Shown: one piece after another, positions 26,691 through 34,995 of the stretch
Layout: every line of letters starts with the position of its first letter
Position numbering within the stretch: position 1 is the first letter of the stretch
Assembly (NCBI RefSeq): GCF_030812855.1
Contig: NZ_JAUSTK010000004.1
Coordinates: 186,001-250,000 of the forward strand
From: Paenibacillus wynnii
Lineage (GTDB): Bacteria > Bacillota > Bacilli > Paenibacillales > Paenibacillaceae
Direction of reading: 5' to 3'
DNA: 64,000 nt
Position numbers and translations under genes: made by a program
The notes under the pieces: generated by a model
What the model was told of the DNA's origin: nothing
The model's database searches: none
Seen by the model: only the letters and a program-made list of their open reading frames with translations

Positions 26691-26873
26691 TCCGAAGGGC
26701 AGTAAGAAGAGTCACTCGCGATCGTCCCTTCTGTCTCGGTCCTTACGGCTCAGAGCAGAATCCAACGTAACCGATAATGCAGTTATGAAGGTAAATCCAA
26801 TGGATCATGAATTTCAAACGCTAAAGTTTATTTCATAAGCAGAGTGCAGTTCGTATCCTGTGATACTGCCTCT
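26691..26873 (-). promoter_or_regulatory. Structured 5' leader of panBCD, candidate pan-motif or riboswitch
   Basis: About 180 nt of leader precede the attenuator. At its 5' end is a hairpin whose outer arms are AGAGGCA and TGCACTCT (one unpaired A) and whose inner arms are GTATC and GATAC, with a GAAC bulge on the 3' side. Further down, CCG-AAGGG can pair with CCCTTCGG near the terminator. A conserved pan RNA motif with bulged adenosines is known upstream of panB in Firmicutes; this may be it, but I cannot verify the consensus from memory. Confidence 0.5.
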
Positions 26874-26879
26874 AGCCAT

Positions 26880-26885
26880 AGTATA
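26880..26885 (-). promoter_or_regulatory. Extended -10 of the panB promoter
   Basis: TGGTATACT on the minus strand is an extended -10 (TGnTATACT). No good -35 is visible at 17 bp. It predicts a start near 26873, exactly at the leader hairpin. Confidence 0.45.
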
Positions 26886-26909
26886 CCAAATTGATTTCAC
26901 AAATACACC

Positions 26910-26940
26910 AAAAAATATGACAAGGGGTGAGCCCCTTGCC
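26910..26940 (-). terminator. Terminator after birA
   Basis: CAAGGGG pairs with CCCCTTG around CTCA on the minus strand, followed by TCATATTTTTT. It ends the dapB-to-birA gene run. Confidence 0.88.
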
Positions 26941-26943
26941 GAG

Positions 26944-27750
26944 TCATATCATTTCGATTTCACCGGAACACACACTGAATAACTGTCCATGATGATTTTC
27001 CAGCAGCAGTCCCCCGTCACTGTCAAGTCCAACCGCCTTGCCTTCACTGCGCCCTTGAGCTGTATTCAGAGCAACCTGCCGACCTAGGGTCACCGATAGA
27101 GATTCCCATAGCATACCGATGGGTCTAAATCCTTGCTCCAGATATAAAGAATATAATAATTCCAGTTCAGACAGAACCGTTCCAGCAAGCTCTGCACGAT
27201 TGATAGAAGCTCCTCCGCGTTCGATCATTAGCGAAGTGCCAATCCCCTTCAAGAAGTCCGGATAATCGTCCTCAGCCAGATTAGCATCTATCCCGATCCC
27301 CGCAATACAGTACTGAAGCTGCCCTTCATTCAGGCTGGATTCCAGTAAAATCCCGCATACCTTACGCCCAGAGACCAACAGGTCATTAGGCCATTTGATC
27401 CCAGCTTCAACACCGGCAACTCGACGTATCGCTCTGCAAACCGCCACACCTGCTAACAGGGTAAGCTGAGGGGTAGACAGAAGGGGCAGCTTCGGGCGAA
27501 GGATAACACTCATCCAAATGCCTTTCCCCCGTGGGGAATGCCATTTCCGTCCCATCCGGCCTCTTCCGCCAGTCTGTTCCTCAGCAATGACCGCCGTTCC
27601 TTCCGGTGCCCCGTCTTCCGCCAGTCTTTTCGCTTCCTCCTGAGTGGACACTACCGTCTCCATCAGCTGTAGCCCGCCCGTCCAGCCGGAAGCTGAAGGC
27701 TCCCGTCTTAAATGGGCCAGCAGCAGCGTATCATAGTTGCTCATGTCCAA
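26944..27750 (-). CDS. birA: Biotin-protein ligase without DNA-binding domain
   Basis: 268 residues. The catalytic core is complete: GGRGRMGRKWHSPRGKG (biotinyl-AMP loop), IKWPNDLLVSGRKVCGILLE, and a C-terminal SH3-like domain ending in LLENHHGQLFSVCSGEIEMI. B. subtilis BirA is about 325 residues with an N-terminal helix-turn-helix; here the N-terminus is only about 30 residues before the core, so no repressor domain fits. It overlaps cca by 20 bp. It should biotinylate acetyl-CoA and pyruvate carboxylases but not repress bio genes. Confidence 0.92.
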   Translation of the reverse strand: MDMSNYDTLLLAHLRREPSASGWTGGLQLMETVVSTQEEAKRLAEDGAPEGTAVIAEEQTGGRGRMGRKWHSPRGKGIWMSVILRPKLPLLSTPQLTLLAGVAVCRAIRRVAGVEAGIKWPNDLLVSGRKVCGILLESSLNEGQLQYCIAGIGIDANLAEDDYPDFLKGIGTSLMIERGGASINRAELAGTVLSELELLYSLYLEQGFRPIGMLWESLSVTLGRQVALNTAQGRSEGKAVGLDSDGGLLLENHHGQLFSVCSGEIEMI

Positions 27751-29062
27751 CCATCCTTTTTACTTCTGCGAGTAATTGTTGTTTATCATTAAGAATATCT
27801 CCGCAAGCCACTTTCAGCAGCAGCTCATTAAGAACTAAACCTAACCACGGCCCAGGTCGTCTGTCCAAGGCTTCTGCCAACTCATTCCCTCCAACGGCCA
27901 GATCTGCAAGTTCAGTCACGGGCATACGGGACATCCATATCTGAGCCACAGCAGGGAATTCCTTAAGTTCATTATGAGCGGAGTGTGCCGAAAGATTTGG
28001 TACAACCCTGGTGCTATCCGCAGGCAGCACCCTTAGCAGTGACAGCCATCCGAAGGCGGCGTCCTGCCCGAGAGTCAGCACGGCGGCGATCCAACGCCGC
28101 CGCAGCTTGTCCGTGCCGGCCGGGTCCCCCGCCGGCACTTCTTCAAGGGCAGCGGTCCAAGCTTCGCGGACCCGCAGTACCCCGGCGACGCTGACCCGCG
28201 TCGCCCCCGGGAACGTCCATGCCCGCAGGAGCTCGTCGGCCTCAACGGCCGACCGCCCCAGGGCATGAAGGAGCAGCGCCCACCGCAGGCGGGCGCTTTC
28301 CAGTTCCCCGATCCCGGCCACATAGGCGGCGGCTGCCGCCAGGTCGGAACCGGTCCAGGGGAACGGGGCCTTGCCGCGCTGCAGCAGTCCGCTGCGCGAG
28401 AGCATGCCGAGACCACGCCGCGGATGCGGTCCCTCCACAATTCTTTCCAGCTCCGCGCGGACACGCTCCACTGCAATATGCGCCAGCTTATCGCGCTGGC
28501 GCAGCAGCCCCCGCCACGTGTTCTTGGCAACGCTGAAGTCCAGCGTGGAGGCGAACCGTACACAGCGAAGCATACGCAGCGCATCCTCTTCAAAGCGCTC
28601 CTCTGCATCTCCTACGCAGCGTACAATACGACGATCCAAATCCTTCGCTCCGTAGAACGGATCGATCAGAGACCCCTCTACGCCACACGCCATCGCATTA
28701 ATGGTGAAGTCGCGGCGGCGGAGATCTTCCTTCACATCCTTTACAAATACAACCTGCTCTGGACGTCGATGATCGGCGTATGTGCTCTCTGTCCGATAAG
28801 TCGTAACCTCGAAGCCGTATTTATCCTGCAGCACAGTAATCGTTCCATGCTGCAATCCCGTAGGAATACAACGAGGAAAGATAGATAAGACTTCCTCCGG
28901 TAAAGCAGAGGTAGTGATATCCATATCATGCACAGGGCGGTTCAGAAGCTCATCTCGAACGCAGCCACCCACCCAAAAAGCCTCATGTCCGTTTGAAGTT
29001 AACCGAGTGACTACAATTTCGGCAGCCATCGCCATTCCGGGATCTGCCATTGTCCAATTCAT
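27731..29062 (-). CDS. cca: CCA tRNA nucleotidyltransferase
   Basis: 443 residues. Adds or repairs the 3' CCA of tRNA. The class II nucleotidyltransferase head shows EAFWVGGCVRDELLNRPVHD and DxD in DMDITT, followed by RRRDFTINAMAC and the RFASTLDF/ERVRAELERI region. The middle of the gene (about 28030-28530) is strikingly GC-rich compared with its two ends and encodes an Ala/Arg/Leu-rich stretch, and the protein is longer than B. subtilis Cca (about 397). Identity is firm; the central segment is unusual. Confidence 0.94.
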   Translation of the reverse strand: MNWTMADPGMAMAAEIVVTRLTSNGHEAFWVGGCVRDELLNRPVHDMDITTSALPEEVLSIFPRCIPTGLQHGTITVLQDKYGFEVTTYRTESTYADHRRPEQVVFVKDVKEDLRRRDFTINAMACGVEGSLIDPFYGAKDLDRRIVRCVGDAEERFEEDALRMLRCVRFASTLDFSVAKNTWRGLLRQRDKLAHIAVERVRAELERIVEGPHPRRGLGMLSRSGLLQRGKAPFPWTGSDLAAAAAYVAGIGELESARLRWALLLHALGRSAVEADELLRAWTFPGATRVSVAGVLRVREAWTAALEEVPAGDPAGTDKLRRRWIAAVLTLGQDAAFGWLSLLRVLPADSTRVVPNLSAHSAHNELKEFPAVAQIWMSRMPVTELADLAVGGNELAEALDRRPGPWLGLVLNELLLKVACGDILNDKQQLLAEVKRMVGHEQL

Positions 29063-29074
29063 ACCTATAACTCC

Positions 29075-30235
29075 TTATCCTCGGACTACGTCCAATCCCG
29101 GTACCTTGCAACCCAGTACACGGTAATATATATCCTCATACTGTCTCGTAATTTTATCTTTATTGAAATCCTCACACGCCCGTCTGAGACAAGCCTCCCT
29201 GAACTGCTGTGCCTTGTGCTCATCCGATAATAAGGTTATAGCGTAATCTGCCATAGCGGCAGTGTCACCGACCGGTGCGAGGAAGCCTGTTTTTCCGTGC
29301 TGAATTAATTCGGGGATCCCCCCGGTCATTGAACCGATGGTAGGCACGCCGCAAGCCATTGCTTCAAGCGCTACCAGACCAAAACTCTCTTTCTCTGAAG
29401 GAAGCAGCAGCAAATCAGCCATGGATATAACCCGGGCAACATCATCCTGCTTGCCAAGGAATCGCACTTTATCCTCCAGCCCCATCTCATTGATCTTAGC
29501 CTGTATCTTCGGCAGCTCTGGACCTTCACCTACAAGTAATAGACGCGAAGGAAGTCTGGCGCTCACACGGGCAAAAACATCAATGACATCGCTGACCCGC
29601 TTAACTGGACGGAAATTTGAAATATGCATAAGTATTTTCTCATCAGGGTTAGCAAAATCATCGCGTAAATCAGAAACATCACGCGGATAATAGACACGTT
29701 TATCTACAAAATTATAAGTCAAATCAATATTACGCGTAATATCAAGTGCCCGGTGCGTTTCCTGAATAAGATCCAATGATACCGCCGTTACTGCGTCACT
29801 TTCATTGATCCCCAGACGAATGAGATCCTTAAGCGATTCATCATGGCCTAATACGGTAATGTCAGTACCATGCAGAGTAGTGACAACCTTAATTTGATTG
29901 CCCAGCATCTGTTTGGCCAGGAGTGCACAGACTGCATGAGGAACAGCATAATGTACATGCAGTAAATCAAGTCCTTGCATTTTGGCAACCTGAGCCATCT
30001 TGGTAGCCAACGCTAAGTCATAAGGAGGATAACGGAAAACATAATAATCATTGACCTCAACCTCATGATAAAAAATATTTTTCTGAAACGTTCCAAGCCG
30101 GAACGGGATACTATGTGTAATAAAATGAACTTCGTGGCCTTTCTCAGCCAATAGCTTGCCCAGTTCAGTTGCCACAACACCCGAGCCGCCAAGAGACGGA
30201 TAACAGGTAATGCCTATTTTTAATAACCGCTCCAT
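29075..30235 (-). CDS. bshA: N-acetyl-alpha-D-glucosaminyl L-malate synthase
   Basis: 386 residues of a GT4 glycosyltransferase, the first step of bacillithiol synthesis (UDP-GlcNAc plus malate). N-terminal glycine loop YPSLGGSGVVATELGKLL and the C-terminal donor motif EKESFGLVALEAMACGVPT are present, as is HGTDITVLG. The next gene is bshB1, so the pathway assignment is well supported. It lies 13 bp upstream of cca, as in B. subtilis. Confidence 0.95.
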   Translation of the reverse strand: MERLLKIGITCYPSLGGSGVVATELGKLLAEKGHEVHFITHSIPFRLGTFQKNIFYHEVEVNDYYVFRYPPYDLALATKMAQVAKMQGLDLLHVHYAVPHAVCALLAKQMLGNQIKVVTTLHGTDITVLGHDESLKDLIRLGINESDAVTAVSLDLIQETHRALDITRNIDLTYNFVDKRVYYPRDVSDLRDDFANPDEKILMHISNFRPVKRVSDVIDVFARVSARLPSRLLLVGEGPELPKIQAKINEMGLEDKVRFLGKQDDVARVISMADLLLLPSEKESFGLVALEAMACGVPTIGSMTGGIPELIQHGKTGFLAPVGDTAAMADYAITLLSDEHKAQQFREACLRRACEDFNKDKITRQYEDIYYRVLGCKVPGLDVVRG

Positions 30236-30262
30236 AGTTCCGTCCCCCTCTCTGACCTATGA

Positions 30263-30982
30263 TTAAGGCTTCTGTACGCGCGAAGAACCTGCAGTGAAAA
30301 ATCCCACGGTATGGGGAACTTTAGTTGCAAACCCCTCCGCATAAGGTATAAGTCTTCGCTGCCCAAGCAGCATATCTCTAGATCGTACACGTTCTATATA
30401 GCCGTCGTTTAACGGGGTAGAGACAAAATCCTCCCCCGGAGTCTTCTGAAATTGTGAACGATAGCAGGAAAGCGCCTTTTCTTTGGCTTCGTAATGCTCT
30501 GTCACATCAACGATCAGATCCGCGCGCCCTAAATCATTAATGAAATAGAAATAAAGTTGAGGTGCCGAGACTGCCGGCATGTCCGGCAGATATTTACGGA
30601 GCTTGGCATTAAATACAGCTTCTTCTACCAGCTTGCTGCAAGCGATATGATCGGGATGCCGATCCTCCCAATAGGGAGCAAACACAAGATCAGGAGAGTA
30701 CTTGCGTATCTCCGAAGTCACTGCTGCCAATTGCTCCTCTGTTATAAAAAGACCTCTGTCAGGTAGTCCAAGATTGGTACGCACCTTAACCCCCAATACC
30801 TCTGCAGCCTGCTGCGCTTCCAGCTTGCGCTTTTCTACTGTACCGTTAGAGGACATCTCCGCAGCCGTAAGATCACACAAGCCAACTGAAAATCCAGCAG
30901 CCGCATGCTTCGCAATCGTTCCTGCCATTCCAATTTCAGCATCATCTGCATGGGCACCAAAGATAAGGATATCGAGTTTCAT
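30263..30982 (-). CDS. bshB1: Bacillithiol biosynthesis deacetylase BshB1
   Basis: 239 residues, LmbE/PIG-L family zinc deacetylase removing acetyl from GlcNAc-malate. The metal motif [12 protein letters not shown] (about 10-21) and a second histidine site HPDH (about 109-112) are visible. The ATG overlaps the mgsA stop (ATGA). The gene order mgsA-bshB1-bshA-cca matches B. subtilis. Confidence 0.95.
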   Translation of the reverse strand: MKLDILIFGAHADDAEIGMAGTIAKHAAAGFSVGLCDLTAAEMSSNGTVEKRKLEAQQAAEVLGVKVRTNLGLPDRGLFITEEQLAAVTSEIRKYSPDLVFAPYWEDRHPDHIACSKLVEEAVFNAKLRKYLPDMPAVSAPQLYFYFINDLGRADLIVDVTEHYEAKEKALSCYRSQFQKTPGEDFVSTPLNDGYIERVRSRDMLLGQRRLIPYAEGFATKVPHTVGFFTAGSSRVQKP

Positions 30983-31398
30983 TCCTCCACACCCGGTTTG
31001 TACTTATGTACAAGATCTCGCCAAGCAAAATCACCGCGGTCAATCGCCTTAACCAGAATCTCCGCTGTGGCAATATTAGTAGCTACCGGAATACCGTAGA
31101 CATCACAAAGCCGAAGTAGTGCTGTAATATCAGGTTCATGCGGCTGAGCCATTAATGGATCTCTTAAAAAGATAATTAGATCAAGCTCATCCTGAGCGAC
31201 CAATGCGCCTATTTGCTGATCTCCTCCAAGAGGTCCGGACATAAAGCGGTTTATCTTCAGCTGAGTTGCTTCCATAATTCTTTGGCCTGTCGTTCCGGTA
31301 GAGTAAAGCTCACGGCCTTCAAAGACATGTTCATAAGCCGTAACAAAATTAACCATTTCCTCTTTTTTGCGATCATGTGCGATAAATGCTATTTTCAT
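30979..31398 (-). CDS. mgsA: Methylglyoxal synthase
   Basis: 139 residues. Converts dihydroxyacetone phosphate to methylglyoxal. N-terminal [16 protein letters not shown], catalytic-loop region [16 protein letters not shown] and [11 protein letters not shown] match the family. It is embedded between dapB and bshB1. The link is sensible because bacillithiol detoxifies methylglyoxal. Confidence 0.95.
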   Translation of the reverse strand: MKIAFIAHDRKKEEMVNFVTAYEHVFEGRELYSTGTTGQRIMEATQLKINRFMSGPLGGDQQIGALVAQDELDLIIFLRDPLMAQPHEPDITALLRLCDVYGIPVATNIATAEILVKAIDRGDFAWRDLVHKYKPGVEE

Positions 31399-31416
31399 CT
31401 GATAGTTCTCTCCCGT

Positions 31417-32220
31417 CTACTCAATAAAATGATCAAATCCATATATCATTCCGGTATATTCCATTACCTTCTCAATGCCTAATTTCACACCCGGCATATA
31501 CCCAGCACGCTCGTAGGAATCATGTCTAATCTTCAAGGACTGACCAAAGCCGCCAAAAATAACTTCCTCCTGAGCAAACACTCCTGGAAGACGCACACTG
31601 TGAATACGGAATCCGTTATAGTATCCTCCGCGTGATCCTTCAATAATTTCTTCCTCTTCCGGATTCCCTTGACGCAGCTCTTTCCGCACCTCTGAGATGA
31701 TCTCAGCGGTTTTGATCGCGGTTCCTGAGGGTGCATCCAGCTTCTGGTCTCCATGATACTCGATAATCTCCAGATGAGGGAAATATTTGGCGGCTTGTGC
31801 GGCAAATTTCATCAAAAGAATGGCACCAATCGAAAAGTTGGGTGCAATTAACCCACCAATTCCCTGATCCTGGCACTGCTTGTCCAGCTCCGAAATCTGT
31901 TCTGGTGTGAATCCTGTAGTTCCAATCACCGGGCGGACCCCGTATTTAATAGCCAGTGCTGTATTTATATAAGCAAATTGAGGCGTAGTAAAATCAACCA
32001 GTACGTCTGCTGCGCTTGAGGCTAAAGCACTCTCTAAATCTTCTGAAACGATAATTCCGGCATCTGGCAGGCCGGCAAGCCGGCCTGCATCCTGCTCGTG
32101 CGAAGAACGGTCAACCGCTGCCGCCAGCTCCAAGGCATCATCCTCAAGCACAAGTTTTACCACTTCTTTACCCATTCTTCCACCAGCACCGGCTACAATA
32201 ACTCTGATTTTGTTACTCAT
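31417..32220 (-). CDS. dapB: 4-hydroxy-tetrahydrodipicolinate reductase
   Basis: 267 residues. NAD(P)H-dependent step of lysine and diaminopimelate synthesis. Rossmann motif VAGAGGRMGKEVV at the N-terminus and the catalytic EYHGDQKLDAPSGTA motif (about 155-170) are intact. It starts the dapB-mgsA-bshB1-bshA-cca-birA run after a short gap from the TPR gene. Confidence 0.96.
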   Translation of the reverse strand: MSNKIRVIVAGAGGRMGKEVVKLVLEDDALELAAAVDRSSHEQDAGRLAGLPDAGIIVSEDLESALASSAADVLVDFTTPQFAYINTALAIKYGVRPVIGTTGFTPEQISELDKQCQDQGIGGLIAPNFSIGAILLMKFAAQAAKYFPHLEIIEYHGDQKLDAPSGTAIKTAEIISEVRKELRQGNPEEEEIIEGSRGGYYNGFRIHSVRLPGVFAQEEVIFGGFGQSLKIRHDSYERAGYMPGVKLGIEKVMEYTGMIYGFDHFIE

Positions 32221-32253
32221 TCGATGACTCCCCCGCTTTCACTAGTTCTATAG

Positions 32254-32775
32254 TTACTTCATATACTTTTGTAATGATTTCTGAAGATCTTTCATTAATT
32301 GCCGCAATCCGGCGTCATCGGGATGCAAGGATATTACTTCCTTCAAAGCAGCAATTGCCTGCAAGTGTTCATTCATACGACTATAGGCGAGAGCAAGCCA
32401 TACATAAGCATCCCCGTTCAAGGGATCCAGCGTCACAGCTTCTTTTAATAAGGTAATAGGTCGGTAAGGGTTGTCACTGCTCTTCTCCTCCGCTTCAAGC
32501 AATCCTTTGGCTTCCTGCACTAGCGTTAAGCCCTTTAAATGCTGCAGGTGCAAAGTATACTCCGGCTTGTTGCGGTCCAGCTTTACGGCAGCTTGAGCAT
32601 GCTCAATGGCTTTGTCTAATCTTCCGTTACGAGCATAGGTAATAGAACAGCGGTAACGGACTTCCGCATCAGCTGGACTTTGCGAAATTGCCGCTTCGAA
32701 GCAAACAATGGCTTCTGCAAAGTCACTGCGTAATATACAGCGGTATGCCTGTCTAATATAATCATCGGGACTCAT
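32254..32775 (-). CDS. Small TPR protein, unknown
   Basis: 173 residues from ATG 32775 (GAGGATGG upstream); in-frame codons further up are possible but less well supported. It is made almost wholly of TPR-like helices (YIRQAYRCILRSDFAEAIVC, VRYRCSITYARNGRLDKAIE, GDAYVWLALAYSRMNEHLQA). No signal peptide. It lies between mazG and dapB. The family looks like general TPR scaffolds and no partner is evident. Confidence 0.82.
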   Translation of the reverse strand: MSPDDYIRQAYRCILRSDFAEAIVCFEAAISQSPADAEVRYRCSITYARNGRLDKAIEHAQAAVKLDRNKPEYTLHLQHLKGLTLVQEAKGLLEAEEKSSDNPYRPITLLKEAVTLDPLNGDAYVWLALAYSRMNEHLQAIAALKEVISLHPDDAGLRQLMKDLQKSLQKYMK

Positions 32776-32832
32776 ATGCACCATCCTCACGGCTAAATGC
32801 CGGTCGTTTGGTACAGCATATGTTAACACAGG

Positions 32833-33162
32833 TCAATCCGTGTGTTTTTTGGTCCATCGTTCAGCATCGCGTGTATTAAATTTATGCATGACCTTATTAT
32901 GCGCCTCAGTTAGATCAATACCTAAAGAGTTGGCAAAACAAATCGTTATAAACATGATATCTCCAAGCTCCAGCTCAATGGAATTATCAGCTTCATCTTG
33001 TCTTTTCGGTTTTTCTCCGAATTGATGGTTAACTTCCCGCGCCAGTTCTCCGACTTCCTCGGACATTCGCGCTAGCATAGATAAAGGGCTGAAGTATCCC
33101 TCCTTGAATTGGGATATATAGGCGTCAACTTCACGCTGGATGTCACCAAGACTTTTTTCCAT
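32833..33162 (-). CDS. ypjD: MazG-type nucleotide pyrophosphohydrolase (YpjD-like)
   Basis: 109 residues. Single MazG fold: EVGELAREVNHQFG and IELELGDIMFITICFANSLG carry the acidic EExxE/ExxD metal ligands. B. subtilis YpjD is in the same place upstream of dapB. It probably hydrolyses non-canonical or excess nucleoside triphosphates. The start ATG is divergent from the YitT gene. Confidence 0.9.
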   Translation of the reverse strand: MEKSLGDIQREVDAYISQFKEGYFSPLSMLARMSEEVGELAREVNHQFGEKPKRQDEADNSIELELGDIMFITICFANSLGIDLTEAHNKVMHKFNTRDAERWTKKHTD

Positions 33163-33265
33163 AAATAGTACCTCATCCTCCTTGCTGCATCTTGCCTTCT
33201 GTTTGCCCCTATGTTATCGTAAAGACGTTTTGATGACAAATCTTTTTTAAAAAATGAGGGATCAT

Positions 33266-34135
33266 ATGAATTCAACCAAAACATTTGCAATAACCAAAAC
33301 CGTAGCACCTATCTTGCTCGGTACCGCAATTTACGCATTCGGGCTGCTCTATTTCATTATCCCCAATCAACTGATGGAGGGGGGGGTAACGGGTATTACA
33401 ATTCTTTTGAATTATGCCTTCCAAATCCCTATCTTCCTGACGACTCTAATACTGAATCTTCCGTTATTCTTTTTAGGGTGGAAAATTCTAGGCGGCAAGC
33501 AAATCGCCTATACAGGAGTTGGAATCGGAGCGCTGTCCTTCTTCCTATGGTTGTTCGAAAGAATGATTAAATCCGGATGGATCGTGCCCTTCACTACACA
33601 GAATGATTTCATTCTCGCTTCATTATATGCAGGGGTAACTTTAGGAGCGGGTCTTGGTATCGTTTTTCGTTTTGGTGGCACCACCGGCGGTGTCGATATC
33701 ATCGCCAGAATTTGCGGTCGTAACTTTGGTTGGAGTATGGGCCAAGTGATCCTTTCGATTGACATCATTATTATTGGCGCTTCTCTGCTATATATCCCAA
33801 GAGAACAGATACTGTACACTCTTGTAGCCGTCTTTATCTCTTCGCGAGTCATTGACTTTATCCAGGAAGGTGCGTATGCTGCTAAAGCCTTTACTATCAT
33901 CAGCGATCACGCTCCTGAAATTGCCGATTTGATCACAGTGGAAATGGATCGTGGAGTGACGTTGATCCCGGCCATCGGCGCTTATTCCAAGCAGGCAAAA
34001 CATATGGTTTATTGTGTGGTTTCACGTCAGGAAATCCGCAGACTTAGCCAGTTGGTTAAGTCCGTTGATCCTCGGGCATTTGTTATTATCAATGATGTTC
34101 ATGATGTACACGGAGAAGGGTTCCGCGAAACCTAA
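33266..34135 (+). CDS. YitT-family membrane protein (YpjC-like)
   Basis: 289 residues from ATG 33266 (GAGGG five bases before); an ATG at 33254 is inside that site. Five or six hydrophobic segments (DUF161) fill about 10-185. A soluble C-terminal DUF2179 domain follows (about 200-289, AFTIISDHAPEIADLITVEM). Function of the family is unknown. It is the only rightward gene in this part and has its own terminator. Confidence 0.88.
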   Translation: MNSTKTFAITKTVAPILLGTAIYAFGLLYFIIPNQLMEGGVTGITILLNYAFQIPIFLTTLILNLPLFFLGWKILGGKQIAYTGVGIGALSFFLWLFERMIKSGWIVPFTTQNDFILASLYAGVTLGAGLGIVFRFGGTTGGVDIIARICGRNFGWSMGQVILSIDIIIIGASLLYIPREQILYTLVAVFISSRVIDFIQEGAYAAKAFTIISDHAPEIADLITVEMDRGVTLIPAIGAYSKQAKHMVYCVVSRQEIRRLSQLVKSVDPRAFVIINDVHDVHGEGFRET

Positions 34136-34166
34136 AACTCTTGTAACTATTACTTGCAGAATTTAC

Positions 34167-34211
34167 AAAAAGAGCCGTTTGATGGATTTAACCATTCAAA
34201 TCGGCTCTTTT
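34167..34211 (+). terminator. Terminator after the YitT gene
   Basis: AAAAGAGCCG pairs with CGGCTCTTTT on the plus strand, with an inner ATTTAACCATTCAAAT-like loop. Confidence 0.88.
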
Positions 34212-34399
34212 ATGTTAACTAATAAATTTCAGCTCTATAGACTGAACTTTTGATTTAAAGTGAATTCAAAGCCGATCATTGACTTCCAACGGGTTCGCAT
34301 TGATGCTTCTCACAAAAGTAGTAACATTAATTCGGATACAAGGCGCTGCTATCGCTCCTAAGGTTTTTCATATTACCTTTCGTACCTTCTCGCTTCTGG

Positions 34400-34440
34400 A
34401 CTACTTTCTACTCTCTTACATAAACTTAACCCTTACCTAC
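34400..34440. repeat. Degenerate fragment of the dispersed repeat
   Basis: CTACTTTCTACTCTCTTACA resembles the right end of copies A and B (ATACTTCTACTCTCATACA). It directly precedes copy B, which suggests an older, eroded copy or a tandem insertion. Confidence 0.4.
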
Positions 34441-34450
34441 CGAAAAAACA

Positions 34451-34746
34451 GAGGTAGTCAGTGTAATAGATGTATTTTATACACTTATTTCTAGCTTTTG
34501 GCGCTCGGATGTATGGATAGATGTACTTTGTGCAACTAAAAACACGGATATGCCGGTTAAACCCCGGAATACCATAAAATAAGTGTATAAAGTGCAATTA
34601 AACACCCTAAAGTGTGCTATGGGAGAAATATAAGTGTACATTGTGCAACTATATTTTGAAACTCCTGTAGGTAGACGATTTGCCGTATTTGTCGTGGATA
34701 CCTGAGGAGATACTTCTACTCTCATACACAAACTTCTTGACGCTAC
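34451..34746. repeat. Dispersed intergenic repeat, copy B
   Basis: About 296 bp, same orientation as copy A. The four 20-bp sites start at 34468, 34519, 34581 and 34632, again spaced 51, 62 and 51 bp. Over the first ~190 bp the copies differ at about 12 positions and by no indel, and about 10 of those changes alter the encoded residue, so the open frame on the minus strand (34477-34731) is not under protein-level constraint. The surrounding 34212-34995 holds no gene I can support. Confidence 0.85.
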
Positions 34747-34860
34747 ACATTATAGATAATTTTGTTAAATTTATAGGAGGTTTTCCCCTCTATATGTTGA
34801 TTAAACGGTTTTATTTATGATTTACGGGGACACTTTCCCTCTAAACTTTATTTATCACAG

Positions 34861-34888
34861 GGACAGAGGACAGAGGACAGAGGACAAA
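34861..34888. repeat. Tandem heptamer repeat
   Basis: GGACAGA occurs three times in a row and a fourth unit reads GGACAAA. It lies between repeat copy B and ypjB, near GGGGACACTTTCCC. Confidence 0.85.
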
Positions 34889-34995
34889 GTCCCAGTAGCA
34901 AGCTGGTTCTAAAACTAACTTGTAATGATAGGTTACTAGAGAACAATCAAATCTGTAAGTGGTTCTCAATCTATATAATTCAGCTGAAGAGTAGA

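Noticed and set aside
28075-28888. Several long open frames on both strands inside cca
   Set aside because: They are by-products of the GC-rich segment, which lacks stop codons in other frames; cca itself has the family motifs.
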